Of a stretch of DNA of 64,000 nucleotides, positions 24,743-32,841 are shown one piece after another. How positions within the stretch are numbered: the stretch's first letter is position 1; every line of letters starts with the position of its first letter. A program made the position numbers and the translations under genes. The DNA is from Kangiella aquimarina DSM 16071. GTDB lineage: Bacteria > Pseudomonadota > Gammaproteobacteria > Enterobacterales > Kangiellaceae. The notes under the pieces are model-generated. The model had not been told where the DNA came from. It ran no database searches and was given only the letters and a program-made list of their open reading frames with translations. Where the stretch lies: the NCBI RefSeq assembly GCF_000374105.1, contig NZ_KB893650.1, positions 800,862-864,861 of the forward strand, given 5' to 3'.

Positions 24743-26320
24743 ATGAAAACTAAATACCTTCTAGCTCTTCTTCTGGCTTTGCCATTCTACGCACACGCGA
24801 CCTCCGTCATTTATTCTGAGGAATTGCAGTTCGACAGTTGCAGTACACCCAAAGAGGTTCCTATTGTTTACTGTAAAAAAGACGAAGAAACAGCGATCAT
24901 TCAGATTGATGAAAGAAGTAAACTAATAGGCATTGTCCTTGGTAACATTTCTCCAAAACCATTTTCTGTTAAGCCCTTATCAGAAGATGGCACAACAAAA
25001 TATTTCAATGTCCTCAGTGAGAAAATCTATGAAGATGTTGACGTTCCTGAATATGAGACGCCCATAACAATATTAAAGAGCCTAGTAGAGCAGACTAATA
25101 GTCTCAGCAAGAATATTGTTTCCGCAAAGCAATACCAGCCTGAGATAGTCAGTGAACTGACTGCATTAAAAGAGCTGCTTGTTGATAATGCTCGAAAATT
25201 CGGGGGGGAGGTTGCCGGGCCAAGGGAACCTATGTTTTTGCTCTCGAAGGGAAAGGGTTATCAAGAATGCGAAGAACTGACACCCGGCACCTGTCCTTTT
25301 ATGTCCTGTGGTGACAACCATTATCTTTTATTTGATCGCGATAAAAAGCTCTTCCTGCCTATAAGCTACACTCGAAACAGTAAGGGAGAAGCAAAATTCA
25401 CTAAAAATGACCCGGAGGCCATGAAGGTTTGGGGTTTGAATACAACTTTTATACGTTATAACGAGGAGTTTAAGCATTCTCGTCTTACTAATGCACGCAA
25501 GGTTCCTGAAAATCTACAGAATAATGTCACCGCCTACTTCACTTTTCAGGATCCAGACTTCAGCGAATATCTTAAGGACATCATTCCACAGTGCCCATCA
25601 AGCTTCAAAGATGACATCATCTCTCTGGGCGTTCAGACTAATGAAGAGCGCTCAGCAATAGCGTATGTTCACCTGGTTGAGAAAGTAAACGGTAATATCA
25701 CCAGCCAGTACATAAACAAGGCATTCCTACCGGTCGGCATTCGTCTCAATAGGAATTCATATTTCACCCACGAAGCCTTGAAAGAAATGTCCAAATTTGA
25801 ACCGGGATCCGTTAAGGCTATATCTGCAAACAAGGCTAAAACGCTTTTCATGAAAGCTAAAGCAATGAAAAATATGGCTTGGTCACAACCTCAAGATGGT
25901 GCATTTGCACGTACTGAGCTAATGGTGGATATGTTTGAAAAGGAGGGCGTCATCGCTGATAAGGCTTGGGCTTCCGGTTACCTCAAAAGTAAAATAAATA
26001 AAAATCCATGGACTTATCATGTTGCACCTATCGTCTATGTTAAAGGAAACAATGGAAACGTTGATGAAATGATCATTGATCCTCTTATCGCTGATCAGCC
26101 AGTAACAATCGCTCAATGGTTGTCATTAATGGGCATTACTAACCCAGATACCGTATATAGTGTCGGATTTCCCGTGTCGTTAGATGCCAAAGATGTAGGA
26201 ATGATTTCATTTGCTATCACCAATCGTGACGCATTCCACCCGATAGTTGTAAAGAGTATGTCCAAAGAAGAACGAATTAAAGAAGCCCACAGAGTACTGG
26301 CTAACCTGGAGAAAGGGTAA
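24743..26320 (+). CDS. Secreted protein-glutaminase-like protein lacking the catalytic Cys
   Basis: 525 residues from the ATG at 24743, which has AGGACA upstream and opens a clean signal peptide (MKTKYLLALLLALPFYAHA); the frame also extends 20 codons further back. Residues about 300-500 match the pattern of secreted protein-glutaminase (protein deamidase of the Chryseobacterium type): DGAFARTELM at 385-394, WTYHVAPIV around His426, and IIDPLIADQPVT around Asp446, then an xWLxxM block. In the known enzyme the first motif is DGCYAR with the nucleophile Cys; here the position is Ala387. The His-Asp spacing of 20 agrees with the known triad. The N-terminal 280 residues, with four or more Cys, are unrecognised and may be a pro-domain. 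It is a single gene, followed by chaB. Confidence 0.7.
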   Translation: MKTKYLLALLLALPFYAHATSVIYSEELQFDSCSTPKEVPIVYCKKDEETAIIQIDERSKLIGIVLGNISPKPFSVKPLSEDGTTKYFNVLSEKIYEDVDVPEYETPITILKSLVEQTNSLSKNIVSAKQYQPEIVSELTALKELLVDNARKFGGEVAGPREPMFLLSKGKGYQECEELTPGTCPFMSCGDNHYLLFDRDKKLFLPISYTRNSKGEAKFTKNDPEAMKVWGLNTTFIRYNEEFKHSRLTNARKVPENLQNNVTAYFTFQDPDFSEYLKDIIPQCPSSFKDDIISLGVQTNEERSAIAYVHLVEKVNGNITSQYINKAFLPVGIRLNRNSYFTHEALKEMSKFEPGSVKAISANKAKTLFMKAKAMKNMAWSQPQDGAFARTELMVDMFEKEGVIADKAWASGYLKSKINKNPWTYHVAPIVYVKGNNGNVDEMIIDPLIADQPVTIAQWLSLMGITNPDTVYSVGFPVSLDAKDVGMISFAITNRDAFHPIVVKSMSKEERIKEAHRVLANLEKG

Positions 26321-26451
26321 TCACGCAGTCCATAATAGCTTGCGGGTACCGTCGAACAGTTAAGCGCGTAAGACTAAGGGGTTAGAGTGTCTAATAGCTG
26401 GAGTTTATTCATATAGGTTCTCTGGCCCCATAATTCTAAAAGGAGTTTGAA

Positions 26452-26682
26452 ATGCCTTACCAATCGAATGACGAACTACCCGATAGCGTCCGGAATAACC
26501 TGCCCAAGCATGCCCAGGAGATTTACCGAAAAGCCTTTAACTCTGCTTGGGAAGAATACAAGAACCCCGAGGATCGCAGGGGGGACGACAGCCGCGAAGA
26601 AGTTGCCCACAAAGTCGCCTGGTCAGCCGTGAAGAAAGAGTATCATAAGGAAGATGGGAAATGGGTAAGGGATGAATATTAA
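26452..26682 (+). CDS. chaB: ChaB-family protein
   Basis: 76 residues. Seen: PYQSNDELPDSVRNNLPKHA at the start, then EIYRKAFNSAWEEYKNP, REEVAHKVAWSAVKKEY and a final GKWVR. This is the full ChaB family pattern (LPxxVrxxLPxhAQeIyxxAFNsAwexY). Known: ChaB was named as a regulator of the ChaA cation antiporter in E. coli, but most family members have no tested role. AAAAGGAG lies 7 bases before the ATG. No chaA or chaC gene is near; it stands alone beside the end of the integron cassette pair, convergent with it. Its transcript has no visible terminator before the attC site. Confidence 0.92.
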   Translation: MPYQSNDELPDSVRNNLPKHAQEIYRKAFNSAWEEYKNPEDRRGDDSREEVAHKVAWSAVKKEYHKEDGKWVRDEY

Positions 26683-26701
26683 AAATTGTATGGTCAGTTA
26701 T

Positions 26702-26773
26702 TATTAACGCCGCCAGCAGGGGCAGACAAAACGCTCAGCGGTTTGGCTGTCCCTCTGGCTGGCTTTGTTATGG
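26702..26773 (-). other. attC site A of an integron gene cassette
   Basis: Read on the minus strand: R'' box CCATAAC, then AAAGCCAGCC and AGAGGGACAG, a central loop containing CCAAACCGCTGAGCGTTTTG, then CTGCCCCTGCTGGCGG and R' box GTTAATA. The arms GCCAGC/GCTGGC and AGGG-CAG/CTG-CCCT pair with unpaired extra bases on one arm, as attC sites do. The TAA stop of the 242-residue cassette gene overlaps the AAC of R''. R'' is the exact reverse complement of the cassette's first seven bases (GTTATGG at 27524-27518). Confidence 0.85.
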
Positions 26774-27523
26774 CTGTTTCTCAAGGATCTGGCAGTATTT
26801 AACAGGTTCCTTTAGCTGAATATAGTATGTGTCATCTTCAGATATCGGCTCTACCGTACAAGCTTGAAAGTGTATCCGATATTCCCTTTCTGGCGCATAA
26901 AGGCTAGGCTTTTGAGACCACCTCATGCGATCTAATCTGTTTTTATTGGGCTTAGTGGGGTAGTGTTCAAATTTGTCGTAGTTGACCTTTGCTGATTCCA
27001 AGCAAGGTGGATTTACCTTTAGCTTCTCGTCGAGTTGTATGGCGATTGCCAAATCCTTTAGTAAAAGGACTGGACAATCTAGCTTTACAATATAGGAGCC
27101 AAATTTATACAACTCAGGATCAGGCTTACCATTTTTTGGCAGGGAAAAACAATATATGAAATGGGACTTTTCAAATGTGGCAGCATGAATATTTTCAGTG
27201 CCGGGGACTGAAATCAATTGTTTATTTTCTAAATCAACAACTATGGATTCGCCTGGAGCAGCGACCTCACCATACCCTTCTGTTCGATCTATTCTTTCAG
27301 AATCTTCAATAGATTTGTAGTACTCAAGAGTCTGGAATCTTATTCTCCCAGAACAGAACTCTTCCGCGTATTCTCTTTTTGAAAATGCTCGATACAAAGG
27401 TACAGGGATATTCCCATAGATATAAAGCCGATGCCGATGCTTCCATACATCAAAAAAGCTTTGCCTCATACGTTTTCCCTTCGACCGCTTACTCATTACT
27501 AGGTCTTACTCCTCTGGCCATAA
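26708..27523 (-). mobile_element. Integron gene cassette 2 (242-residue ORF plus attC A)
   Basis: About 816 bases on the minus strand, bounded by the G/TT recombination points of attC B (27524/27523) and attC A (26708/26707). It carries one gene in the usual cassette orientation, with a short 5' lead and the stop codon inside attC. The seven-base match between its 5' end and its own R'' box is expected only if the unit once existed as a circle. Confidence 0.82.
26768..27496 (-). CDS. Cassette-borne hypothetical protein, DUF2971-like
   Basis: 242 residues, basic N-terminus (MSKRSKGKRMRQSFFDVWKHRHR), no signal peptide or membrane helix. Residues 33-75 (PLYRAFSKREYAEEFCSG, then IRFQTLEYYKSIED and RTEGYGE) resemble the opening of DUF2971-type proteins, which are common in mobile DNA and defence islands; the rest (EREYRIHFQACTVEP near 205) fits their C-terminal half. 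Function unknown. It is the gene of integron cassette 2: the start lies 28 bases inside the cassette, with GAGGAG about 12 bases before the ATG, and the stop overlaps attC A. Assignment to DUF2971 is by pattern only. Confidence 0.75.
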   Translation of the reverse strand: MSKRSKGKRMRQSFFDVWKHRHRLYIYGNIPVPLYRAFSKREYAEEFCSGRIRFQTLEYYKSIEDSERIDRTEGYGEVAAPGESIVVDLENKQLISVPGTENIHAATFEKSHFIYCFSLPKNGKPDPELYKFGSYIVKLDCPVLLLKDLAIAIQLDEKLKVNPPCLESAKVNYDKFEHYPTKPNKNRLDRMRWSQKPSLYAPEREYRIHFQACTVEPISEDDTYYIQLKEPVKYCQILEKQP

Positions 27524-27611
27524 CGCCCGGCTCACCGGGTAAATTTTTGATGGCGGCCTTAGGCACAAAGGGTGACAGCGGAAATTTATCCGGTGCAGCC
27601 GCTTGTTAAGG
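27518..27611 (-). other. attC site B of an integron gene cassette
   Basis: 94 bases on the minus strand: R'' CCTTAAC, then AAGCGGCTGCACCGGATAAA, a central loop, then AAATTTACCCGGTGAGCCGG and GC before R' GTTATGG. The arms align as GCGGCTGCACCGGATAAATTT against the reverse complement of the right arm with a single bulged G, which is the classic attC asymmetry. R'' is the exact reverse complement of GTTAAGG at 27995-27989, the start of its own cassette. Confidence 0.9.
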
Positions 27612-27994
27612 TTTCTACTGACGGAACAATGGCAGACATAAAATGATCGCGAGCGAACATATTCCAAAAAGGAATGTAAGCGCACCAGCCCATGACAGAG
27701 CTTTGGCCTTCCTATACGCATGGCGCTTGCTCAAAAAACTTCCCGCGAATAGCCAAATCCCTGCTCCCATATAGATAGTACTTAGCACTCTTGCCTCTGT
27801 GCCATAGAAGGTAACCAATGTTCCAATTGGTGGGTTACCCCTACCAATTAACGTACAACTGGCTTGAATGAGTGCGTACGCTCCATACGCAAACAAAGCG
27901 CCCGCCAGAATAAGGCCAAGAAATATCATTTGTACTTTTTCATATCTCGGCCGGAATTCCATATCAATGCTCATTTCTGGGGTCTTCACCTTAA
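27524..27994 (-). mobile_element. Integron gene cassette 1 (124-residue ORF plus attC B)
   Basis: About 471 bases on the minus strand from the G/TTAAGG point at 27995/27994 to the G of attC B R' at 27524. It holds one small gene whose stop lies 3 bases before R''. There is no attC before it, so 27995 marks either a former attI or a genomic insertion point. No integrase gene lies between here and the tRNA gene. Confidence 0.82.
27615..27989 (-). CDS. Cassette-borne small membrane protein
   Basis: Up to 124 residues with three hydrophobic segments (about 21-46, 68-87 and 96-119). The frame opens with GTG at 27989, right at the cassette edge; ATG at 27974 or 27962 would give 119 or 115 residues. 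No start has a good ribosome site, which is common in cassettes where the first gene relies on upstream sequence. No family recognised; small membrane proteins are frequent cassette cargo. Stop TAG at 27615-27617, three bases before the attC B R'' box. Function unknown. Confidence 0.7.
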   Translation of the reverse strand: MKTPEMSIDMEFRPRYEKVQMIFLGLILAGALFAYGAYALIQASCTLIGRGNPPIGTLVTFYGTEARVLSTIYMGAGIWLFAGSFLSKRHAYRKAKALSWAGALTFLFGICSLAIILCLPLFRQ

Positions 27995-27995
27995 C

Positions 27996-28407
27996 ATTAT
28001 ATTACCGGACATCACCGATAACCTATTGATTTAAAATAATTTATTTTTAATGTCCGTTTTTACGGCTAATACCATATAAAACCGGACATTCCTGTTCTGG
28101 TATCTCTTTTTATATTAAGTTTACAGACACCATGGTCAACGACCTACAGACCTTATAGTAATTAGCTCTTTTGTAATTGCAATGCTTTTTAGTATGCAGC
28201 TAAACCCGACAAACAGGACAAGAAGTTTCTGGTTTAACTTTTTACGGCTTGTTCGAAATTATCTGTGTTCAAATAAGTTCTGCTAACAAACCTAGAAGGG
28301 GCGTCTGTATTGTTTAAGTAAAAGGGTTTAGCGGGTACGAAAACAAGTTTTACTGATTCTGGTATTGAGTAAATGTGAGAGAGGGGGTAAAGAATTTTGA
28401 GGAAAAA
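27996..28407. other. AT-rich non-coding region between the cassettes and the tRNA gene
   Basis: About 410 bases without a credible gene. It contains ACCGGACAT twice in direct order (28004-28012, 28081-28089) and once inverted (ATGTCCG at 28050-28056), between the first cassette and the tRNA. If the cassettes sit in a former attI, these could be integrase or operator sites; otherwise they are unexplained. No intI-like frame is present on either strand. Confidence 0.5.
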
Positions 28408-28484
28408 TGGTGGGCCTTCCCAGACTTGAACTGGGGACCTACCGATTATGAGTCGGGTGCTCTAACCAACTGAGCTAAAGGCCC
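28408..28484 (-). tRNA. tRNA with CAU anticodon, probably tRNA-Ile2
   Basis: 77 bases with encoded CCA. On the minus strand: acceptor GGGCCTT/AAGGCCC, D arm AGCTCAGTTGGTTAGAGC, anticodon arm CCGACTCATAATCGG with CAT as the anticodon, T arm CCCAG-TTCAAGT-CTGGG. CAU is read by elongator Met, initiator Met and Ile2 (with lysidine). The initiator is excluded because the first acceptor pair is matched. The anticodon arm GACTCATAATCG and the TTCAAGTC T loop resemble E. coli Ile2 more than Met, so Ile2 is preferred. It follows rpoD on the same strand. Confidence 0.9.
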
Positions 28485-28545
28485 ATTTTTCCATGTGTAG
28501 TGAATCAGGCGGTGCCTAATTGTTCTACAAATTGAGGATGTGTTT

Positions 28546-28588
28546 CTTGAAAAAGAACGCGCAGGAGTTTACGAGAAATCTCCTGCGC
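28546..28588 (-). terminator. Terminator of rpoD
   Basis: GCGCAGGAG (28559-28567) pairs with CTCCTGCGC (28580-28588) around a 12-base loop. On the minus strand it is followed by GTTCTTTTTC. The stem begins about 20 bases past the rpoD stop. Confidence 0.88.
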
Positions 28589-28608
28589 TTGCAATATTTT
28601 AGCTCTTA

Positions 28609-30456
28609 TTATTCGTCAAGATAAGTGCGAAGCTTTTCCGAACGGCTTGGGTGGCGTAGTTTACGCAGTGCCTTGGCTTCGATCTGACGAATACGCTCAC
28701 GGGTTACGTCAAACTGTTTGCCGACTTCTTCCAGAGTGTGGTCTGTGTTCATGTCGATACCGAAACGCATACGCAAGACTTTCGCTTCACGTGCCGTTAG
28801 GCCAGCCAGAATCTCATCAGTGACTTCTTTCAAGCTTTCGCCTGTTGCTGCGTCGACTGGTGAGTCAATGGTGGTGTCTTCGATGAAATCACCTAAATGC
28901 GAATCTTCGTCATCACCAATTGGTGTTTCCATGGAGATTGGCTCTTTGGCAATCTTCAGCACTTTGCGGATTTTGTCTTCCGGCATTTCCATGCGCTCTG
29001 CCAATTCTTCAGGCTGTGGCTCACGGCCCATTTCCTGTAGCATCTGGCGAGAAATACGGTTCAACTTGTTGATGGTTTCAATCATATGAACCGGAATACG
29101 GATGGTGCGCGCCTGGTCAGCAATCGAACGTGTGATTGCCTGACGAATCCACCAGGTTGCGTAAGTCGAAAACTTATAACCACGACGGTATTCGAACTTG
29201 TCGACCGCTTTCATCAAACCGATGTTACCTTCCTGAATCAGATCCAGGAACTGTAGGCCACGATTGGTGTATTTCTTGGCGATAGAGATAACCAGACGTA
29301 AGTTGGCCTCGACCATCTCTTTCTTGGCGCGACGGGCTTTAGCTTCACCAATCGACATTTCGCGGTTGGCTTCTTTAATTTCCATTACGCTCAAGCTACA
29401 GCTTTCTTCGATCAATTGAAGTTTACGCTGTGCTTTTAGAATCTCTTCGGCGTGTTCGGCCAAAGGCTCTGAGTATTTGCTTTTCTTTTTAACGTGTTGC
29501 TCGATCCAGGTTGGATCGGCTTCTGAACCTGAGAAGGTTGAGATAAAGGTTTTACGCGGCATACGCGCGCCGTTTACAGCAAGCATCATAATGTAACGCT
29601 CTTGCTCACGGATACCGTCCATTTTCTCACGCAGGTTGGTTACCAGCAGGTCAAACATTCTTGGCGCCAGACGAAGCTGCATAAACAACTCTTTCATGGC
29701 GTCCAGCTGCTTGATCGCTGATTTGTGCGTGCGGCCATATTTCTCAACGGCTTTAACGGTTTTGTCGTATTGCTTTTTCAGTTCTGCAAAACGCGCAGCT
29801 GCTTCTTCTGGATCCGGGCCAGTATCGACTTCGGTTTCATCTTCGTCGTCATCATCGTCATCCACGTCATCGTCATTATCCAGCTCTTCGCTGGCGTTGG
29901 CGATTTGCGCAGCTTCAGATTCTTCCTGTACGAATTCTGCTTCTTCACCGTCAGTGAAACCCGTTACGATTTCGGTTAGACGAACCTGCTCATCTTCGTA
30001 CAGAGCGAATTCTTCAAGGAGGATACGGATGGTGTCAGGATAGTTGGCGATTGCGCCTAGAACCTGGCGGATGCCTTCTTCGATGCGTTTTGCGATATCA
30101 ATCTCGCCTTCGCGAGTCAGTAGCTCGACGCTACCCATTTCGCGCATATACATACGAACCGGGTCGGTAGTACGACCGAATTCGCTGTCTACGCTTGCCA
30201 ATGCAGCAGCAGCCTCTTCAGCAGCTTCTTCATCGGTTACCGATTCGTCATTCATCAACAGTTCATCAGCATCAGGAGTTGTTTCGTACACCTGAATGCC
30301 CATGTCATTGATCATGCGAATAATGTCTTCGATTTGCTCGGGATCAACGATATCCGGTGGTAAGTGGTCATTCACTTCGGCATAAGTGAGGTAACCTTGT
30401 TCTTTACCGCGAGCGATAAGTAACTTTAATTGTGACTGTTGCGAATTCTCTGACAT
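28609..30456 (-). CDS. rpoD: RNA polymerase primary sigma factor (sigma 70)
   Basis: 615 residues, the usual length. Seen in order: region 1.1 (residues 1-90), region 1.2 with [21 protein letters not shown], a non-conserved insert with a strong acidic run of Asp and Glu (about residues 190-215), region 2 with [38 protein letters not shown] and [15 protein letters not shown] (the -10 recognition helix), region 3, and region 4 with the helix-turn-helix [30 protein letters not shown] that reads the -35 box. It is the last protein gene of the rpsU-yqeY-dnaG-rpoD cluster and is followed by its own terminator and a tRNA gene. Confidence 0.98.
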   Translation of the reverse strand: MSENSQQSQLKLLIARGKEQGYLTYAEVNDHLPPDIVDPEQIEDIIRMINDMGIQVYETTPDADELLMNDESVTDEEAAEEAAAALASVDSEFGRTTDPVRMYMREMGSVELLTREGEIDIAKRIEEGIRQVLGAIANYPDTIRILLEEFALYEDEQVRLTEIVTGFTDGEEAEFVQEESEAAQIANASEELDNDDDVDDDDDDEDETEVDTGPDPEEAAARFAELKKQYDKTVKAVEKYGRTHKSAIKQLDAMKELFMQLRLAPRMFDLLVTNLREKMDGIREQERYIMMLAVNGARMPRKTFISTFSGSEADPTWIEQHVKKKSKYSEPLAEHAEEILKAQRKLQLIEESCSLSVMEIKEANREMSIGEAKARRAKKEMVEANLRLVISIAKKYTNRGLQFLDLIQEGNIGLMKAVDKFEYRRGYKFSTYATWWIRQAITRSIADQARTIRIPVHMIETINKLNRISRQMLQEMGREPQPEELAERMEMPEDKIRKVLKIAKEPISMETPIGDDEDSHLGDFIEDTTIDSPVDAATGESLKEVTDEILAGLTAREAKVLRMRFGIDMNTDHTLEEVGKQFDVTRERIRQIEAKALRKLRHPSRSEKLRTYLDE

Positions 30457-30572
30457 CTAGAATAACCTTTGTAGGGCTCGCAAGACATTTTGCGAGTCAA
30501 AAACCAAGCGACGGCTTGCGCATAGCGAACCGCTAATTATACAGAATTTGCCCCAGCTACAGCAAGCGCTAG

Positions 30573-32348
30573 TTATTTGGCGCTATTGCCGTTGGAGCCT
30601 TGTTTGGCCAGCAATAGTAATTGCCGGTATTCAGACTTTTCCTGATTGGTTAGACCGTGCTCTGCCGCTTTCTGTTGCAAATAATCGACCCGAATTTTAC
30701 GGGCATGCAATAACAGGCGATTCACACAGTCCTGTAATTCCTGCTGTTCCTGACCCTGTATGCGCTCTTCGCGCTCGGTCATGGCTAAACTGGCCAGGCG
30801 ATCATACAACTTTGGATTGTCCCGCCAGTTCTCAAGCAGCAAACTAGTATTGATCTTGGGGGTTTTATGAATAATTTCAAGTAATTGGTGCAAAAGTTTT
30901 GAGCCTTTATCCGGCAAAGTCAGCAGCCAGTCGTAATTTTTGAGGCTCAGGGCAAGGCTTGGCTGCTGTAATAGCAGGGTAATCGCCAGTTGCAGGGTTT
31001 TATTGGTTTTAGTGCTTTGAGGCTTGCTCTGAGTGGGTTTGCGAGCAGGTTGCGATTGAGTTGGGGCCTCAATAATGGCCGCCAGCTTGCTTTCCGACAG
31101 CTTTGCCTTTTCGGCCAGGGCGCTACTGAAAAACTCGTGATAAATAGGATCGGTGATTTTATCGAGATACGGCTTGGCTAGATGAACCAGCTGGCCGCGG
31201 CCTGATACTGAGGCTAAATCCACCTGAGATGACAAATGCTCCAGAATAAACTCGAATAACGGCGTTGCTTTACCGATCATTTCCTCAAACTGCTCTTTGC
31301 CCACTTTGCGAACCATGGAGTCGGGATCCTCCCCATCAGGCAGGAACATCAGGCGAATCTCACGGCCCTCGCGCATTTGCGGCAAGCCATGCTCGATGGC
31401 ACGCAGTGCAGCATCGCGCCCGGCGCGGTCGCCATCAAAACACAGTATTAGTTCGCGGGTAGTGCGGAAAAGCTGTTGTAAATGACTGGACGTTGTGGCC
31501 GTTCCCAGAGTTGCCACTGCATAATTGATACCGAACTGAGCCAGCGCCACCACATCCATGTAGCCTTCGACAATCAGTAAGCGACTCAGTTTCCGGTTAG
31601 CCTGGCGTGCCTGATACAGGCCATAGAGCTCATTACTTTTATGGAAAATTGGCGTTTCCGGAGAGTTCAGGTATTTGGGCTCGCCTTGACCCATAACCCG
31701 TCCACCGAATGCGATCACACGTCCGCGCTTATCTTTGATCGGAAACATAATGCGATCACGAAAGCGGTCATACAGCGAACTGTCCTTGCGAATCATGAGT
31801 CCGCACTCAACCAGTTGCTGTTGTAATTTTTTATCCTGTTGCAGCTTGGGGAAGATGGCCTCCAGATTGCGCCACTCACCGGGCACATAGCCAATCGCAA
31901 ACTGTTTGGCGATTTCGCCGCTTAAACCACGGCCTTTAAGATACTCTATGGCGCTTTTATTGGATTTTAGCTGCTGTTGATAGTAGTTAGCGGCTTTTTC
32001 CATGATGTCGTATAAAGAGGTGTCCACTTTGGGAGCATTGGATACCGTCTCTTCACGCGGTACTTCCATGCCCATCATGGCAGCCAGTTCTTCAACCGCA
32101 TCCGGAAACTCCAGGCGGTCGTACTCCATTAAAAAGCCAATCGCATTACCATGAAGGCCACAACCGAAGCAGTGATAAAACTGCTTATCCTGGCTGACTG
32201 TAAAAGAAGGCGTTTTCTCACCGTGGAAGGGGCAGCAAGCCTTGTAGTTGGCACCCGCTTTTTTTAATGGCACACGCGAATCAATCAGGTCGACAATATC
32301 AACCCGAGCTAATAATTCGTGAATAAAGTGTTGCGGGATAAGGCCCAT
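30573..32348 (-). CDS. dnaG: DNA primase
   Basis: 591 residues, normal length. Makes RNA primers at the replication fork in partnership with DnaB helicase. Seen: the zinc-binding domain with Cys39, His42, Cys60 and Cys63 (CCPFHGEKTPSF and YHCFGCGLHGNAI), the catalytic core with LIVEGYMDVVAL and the TOPRIM acidic motif CFDGDRAGRDA, and a C-terminal helicase-binding domain of about 150 residues. A Gln/Lys/Pro/Thr-rich linker (PTQSQPARKPTQSKPQSTK) lies near residue 430. It sits between yqeY and rpoD on the same strand, as in the classic macromolecular synthesis operon, with 116 bases to rpoD. Confidence 0.98.
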   Translation of the reverse strand: MGLIPQHFIHELLARVDIVDLIDSRVPLKKAGANYKACCPFHGEKTPSFTVSQDKQFYHCFGCGLHGNAIGFLMEYDRLEFPDAVEELAAMMGMEVPREETVSNAPKVDTSLYDIMEKAANYYQQQLKSNKSAIEYLKGRGLSGEIAKQFAIGYVPGEWRNLEAIFPKLQQDKKLQQQLVECGLMIRKDSSLYDRFRDRIMFPIKDKRGRVIAFGGRVMGQGEPKYLNSPETPIFHKSNELYGLYQARQANRKLSRLLIVEGYMDVVALAQFGINYAVATLGTATTSSHLQQLFRTTRELILCFDGDRAGRDAALRAIEHGLPQMREGREIRLMFLPDGEDPDSMVRKVGKEQFEEMIGKATPLFEFILEHLSSQVDLASVSGRGQLVHLAKPYLDKITDPIYHEFFSSALAEKAKLSESKLAAIIEAPTQSQPARKPTQSKPQSTKTNKTLQLAITLLLQQPSLALSLKNYDWLLTLPDKGSKLLHQLLEIIHKTPKINTSLLLENWRDNPKLYDRLASLAMTEREERIQGQEQQELQDCVNRLLLHARKIRVDYLQQKAAEHGLTNQEKSEYRQLLLLAKQGSNGNSAK

Positions 32349-32841
32349 TGAGTACTTATAATTAGGTAAGGCTTAATTGGGCAATCATAGCAGAGCTACC
32401 GGTTTTTACATAGTCTGTGGATTGGATTAGTTCTTTGGTTGAGATGGTGGATTGGCATGGGGTGGTCATTGGCAACACCACCACTTATTGCTGTGGCGAG
32501 GTATTATTAATGTTCATGTCCCCTAAAGGGGCTTCCTTCGGTCGTTTGGACGAGCAAAAAACGAACCAAAAAACTCGCCCCAAAAAGTTAGACGCTTCGC
32601 GCTCCCCTCACTTCTCAAAATTACTTTACGTGCCGCAAAACGAAACTTCCTTGTTTCGAATTTGCTAAATTGGGCTGTCCTGCCCAATTTACACTATAAT
32701 TTTGAGCAATGAGGCTAACTTTTAACGGGGTATTGGGTGCCAACTGCAAGTGTTGTCAGTTTAAAGTGGCTTACTTATTTGTCAAAAAGGTACAGGTGCC
32801 ATGGTATGGCGAAGTTTTATAAGGATTAGCGGGGTTGTAAA
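32349..32841. other. Repeat-rich intergenic region between dnaG and yqeY
   Basis: 493 bases, unusual within an operon that is normally tight. Contains CTTCCTTCGGTC (32530-32541), the same 12-mer as at 831-842 with similar flanks; a hairpin CGAAAC/GTTTCG (32641-32658); and a perfect 9-pair hairpin AAATTGGGC/GCCCAATTT (32667-32690). An 83-codon open frame covers most of it on the plus strand but has no ribosome site and looks like translated repeat. Probably a dispersed repeat inserted in the operon. Confidence 0.55.
32667..32690. repeat. Perfect 9-pair hairpin in the dnaG-yqeY gap
   Basis: AAATTGGGC, loop TGTCCT, GCCCAATTT. No T-run on either side, so it is not a standard terminator. It adjoins a second hairpin at 32641-32658 and closes the repeat-like block that starts near 32520. 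Confidence 0.65.

Noticed and set aside
26321-26451. Third attC site to bound chaB as part of the cassette array
   Set aside because: No paired arms with AAC...GTT ends found; the R'' expected for such a cassette (TATTAAC) is absent, so chaB is treated as resident.
29636-30043. Long open frame (135 codons) on the plus strand opposite rpoD, Ser-rich
   Set aside because: It is the mirror of the acidic Asp/Glu region of rpoD; no ribosome site, and composition is what antisense of GAT/GAA codons gives.
32417-32668. 83-codon plus-strand frame between dnaG and yqeY
   Set aside because: Covers the repeat block and hairpins; no ribosome site, wrong strand for the operon.
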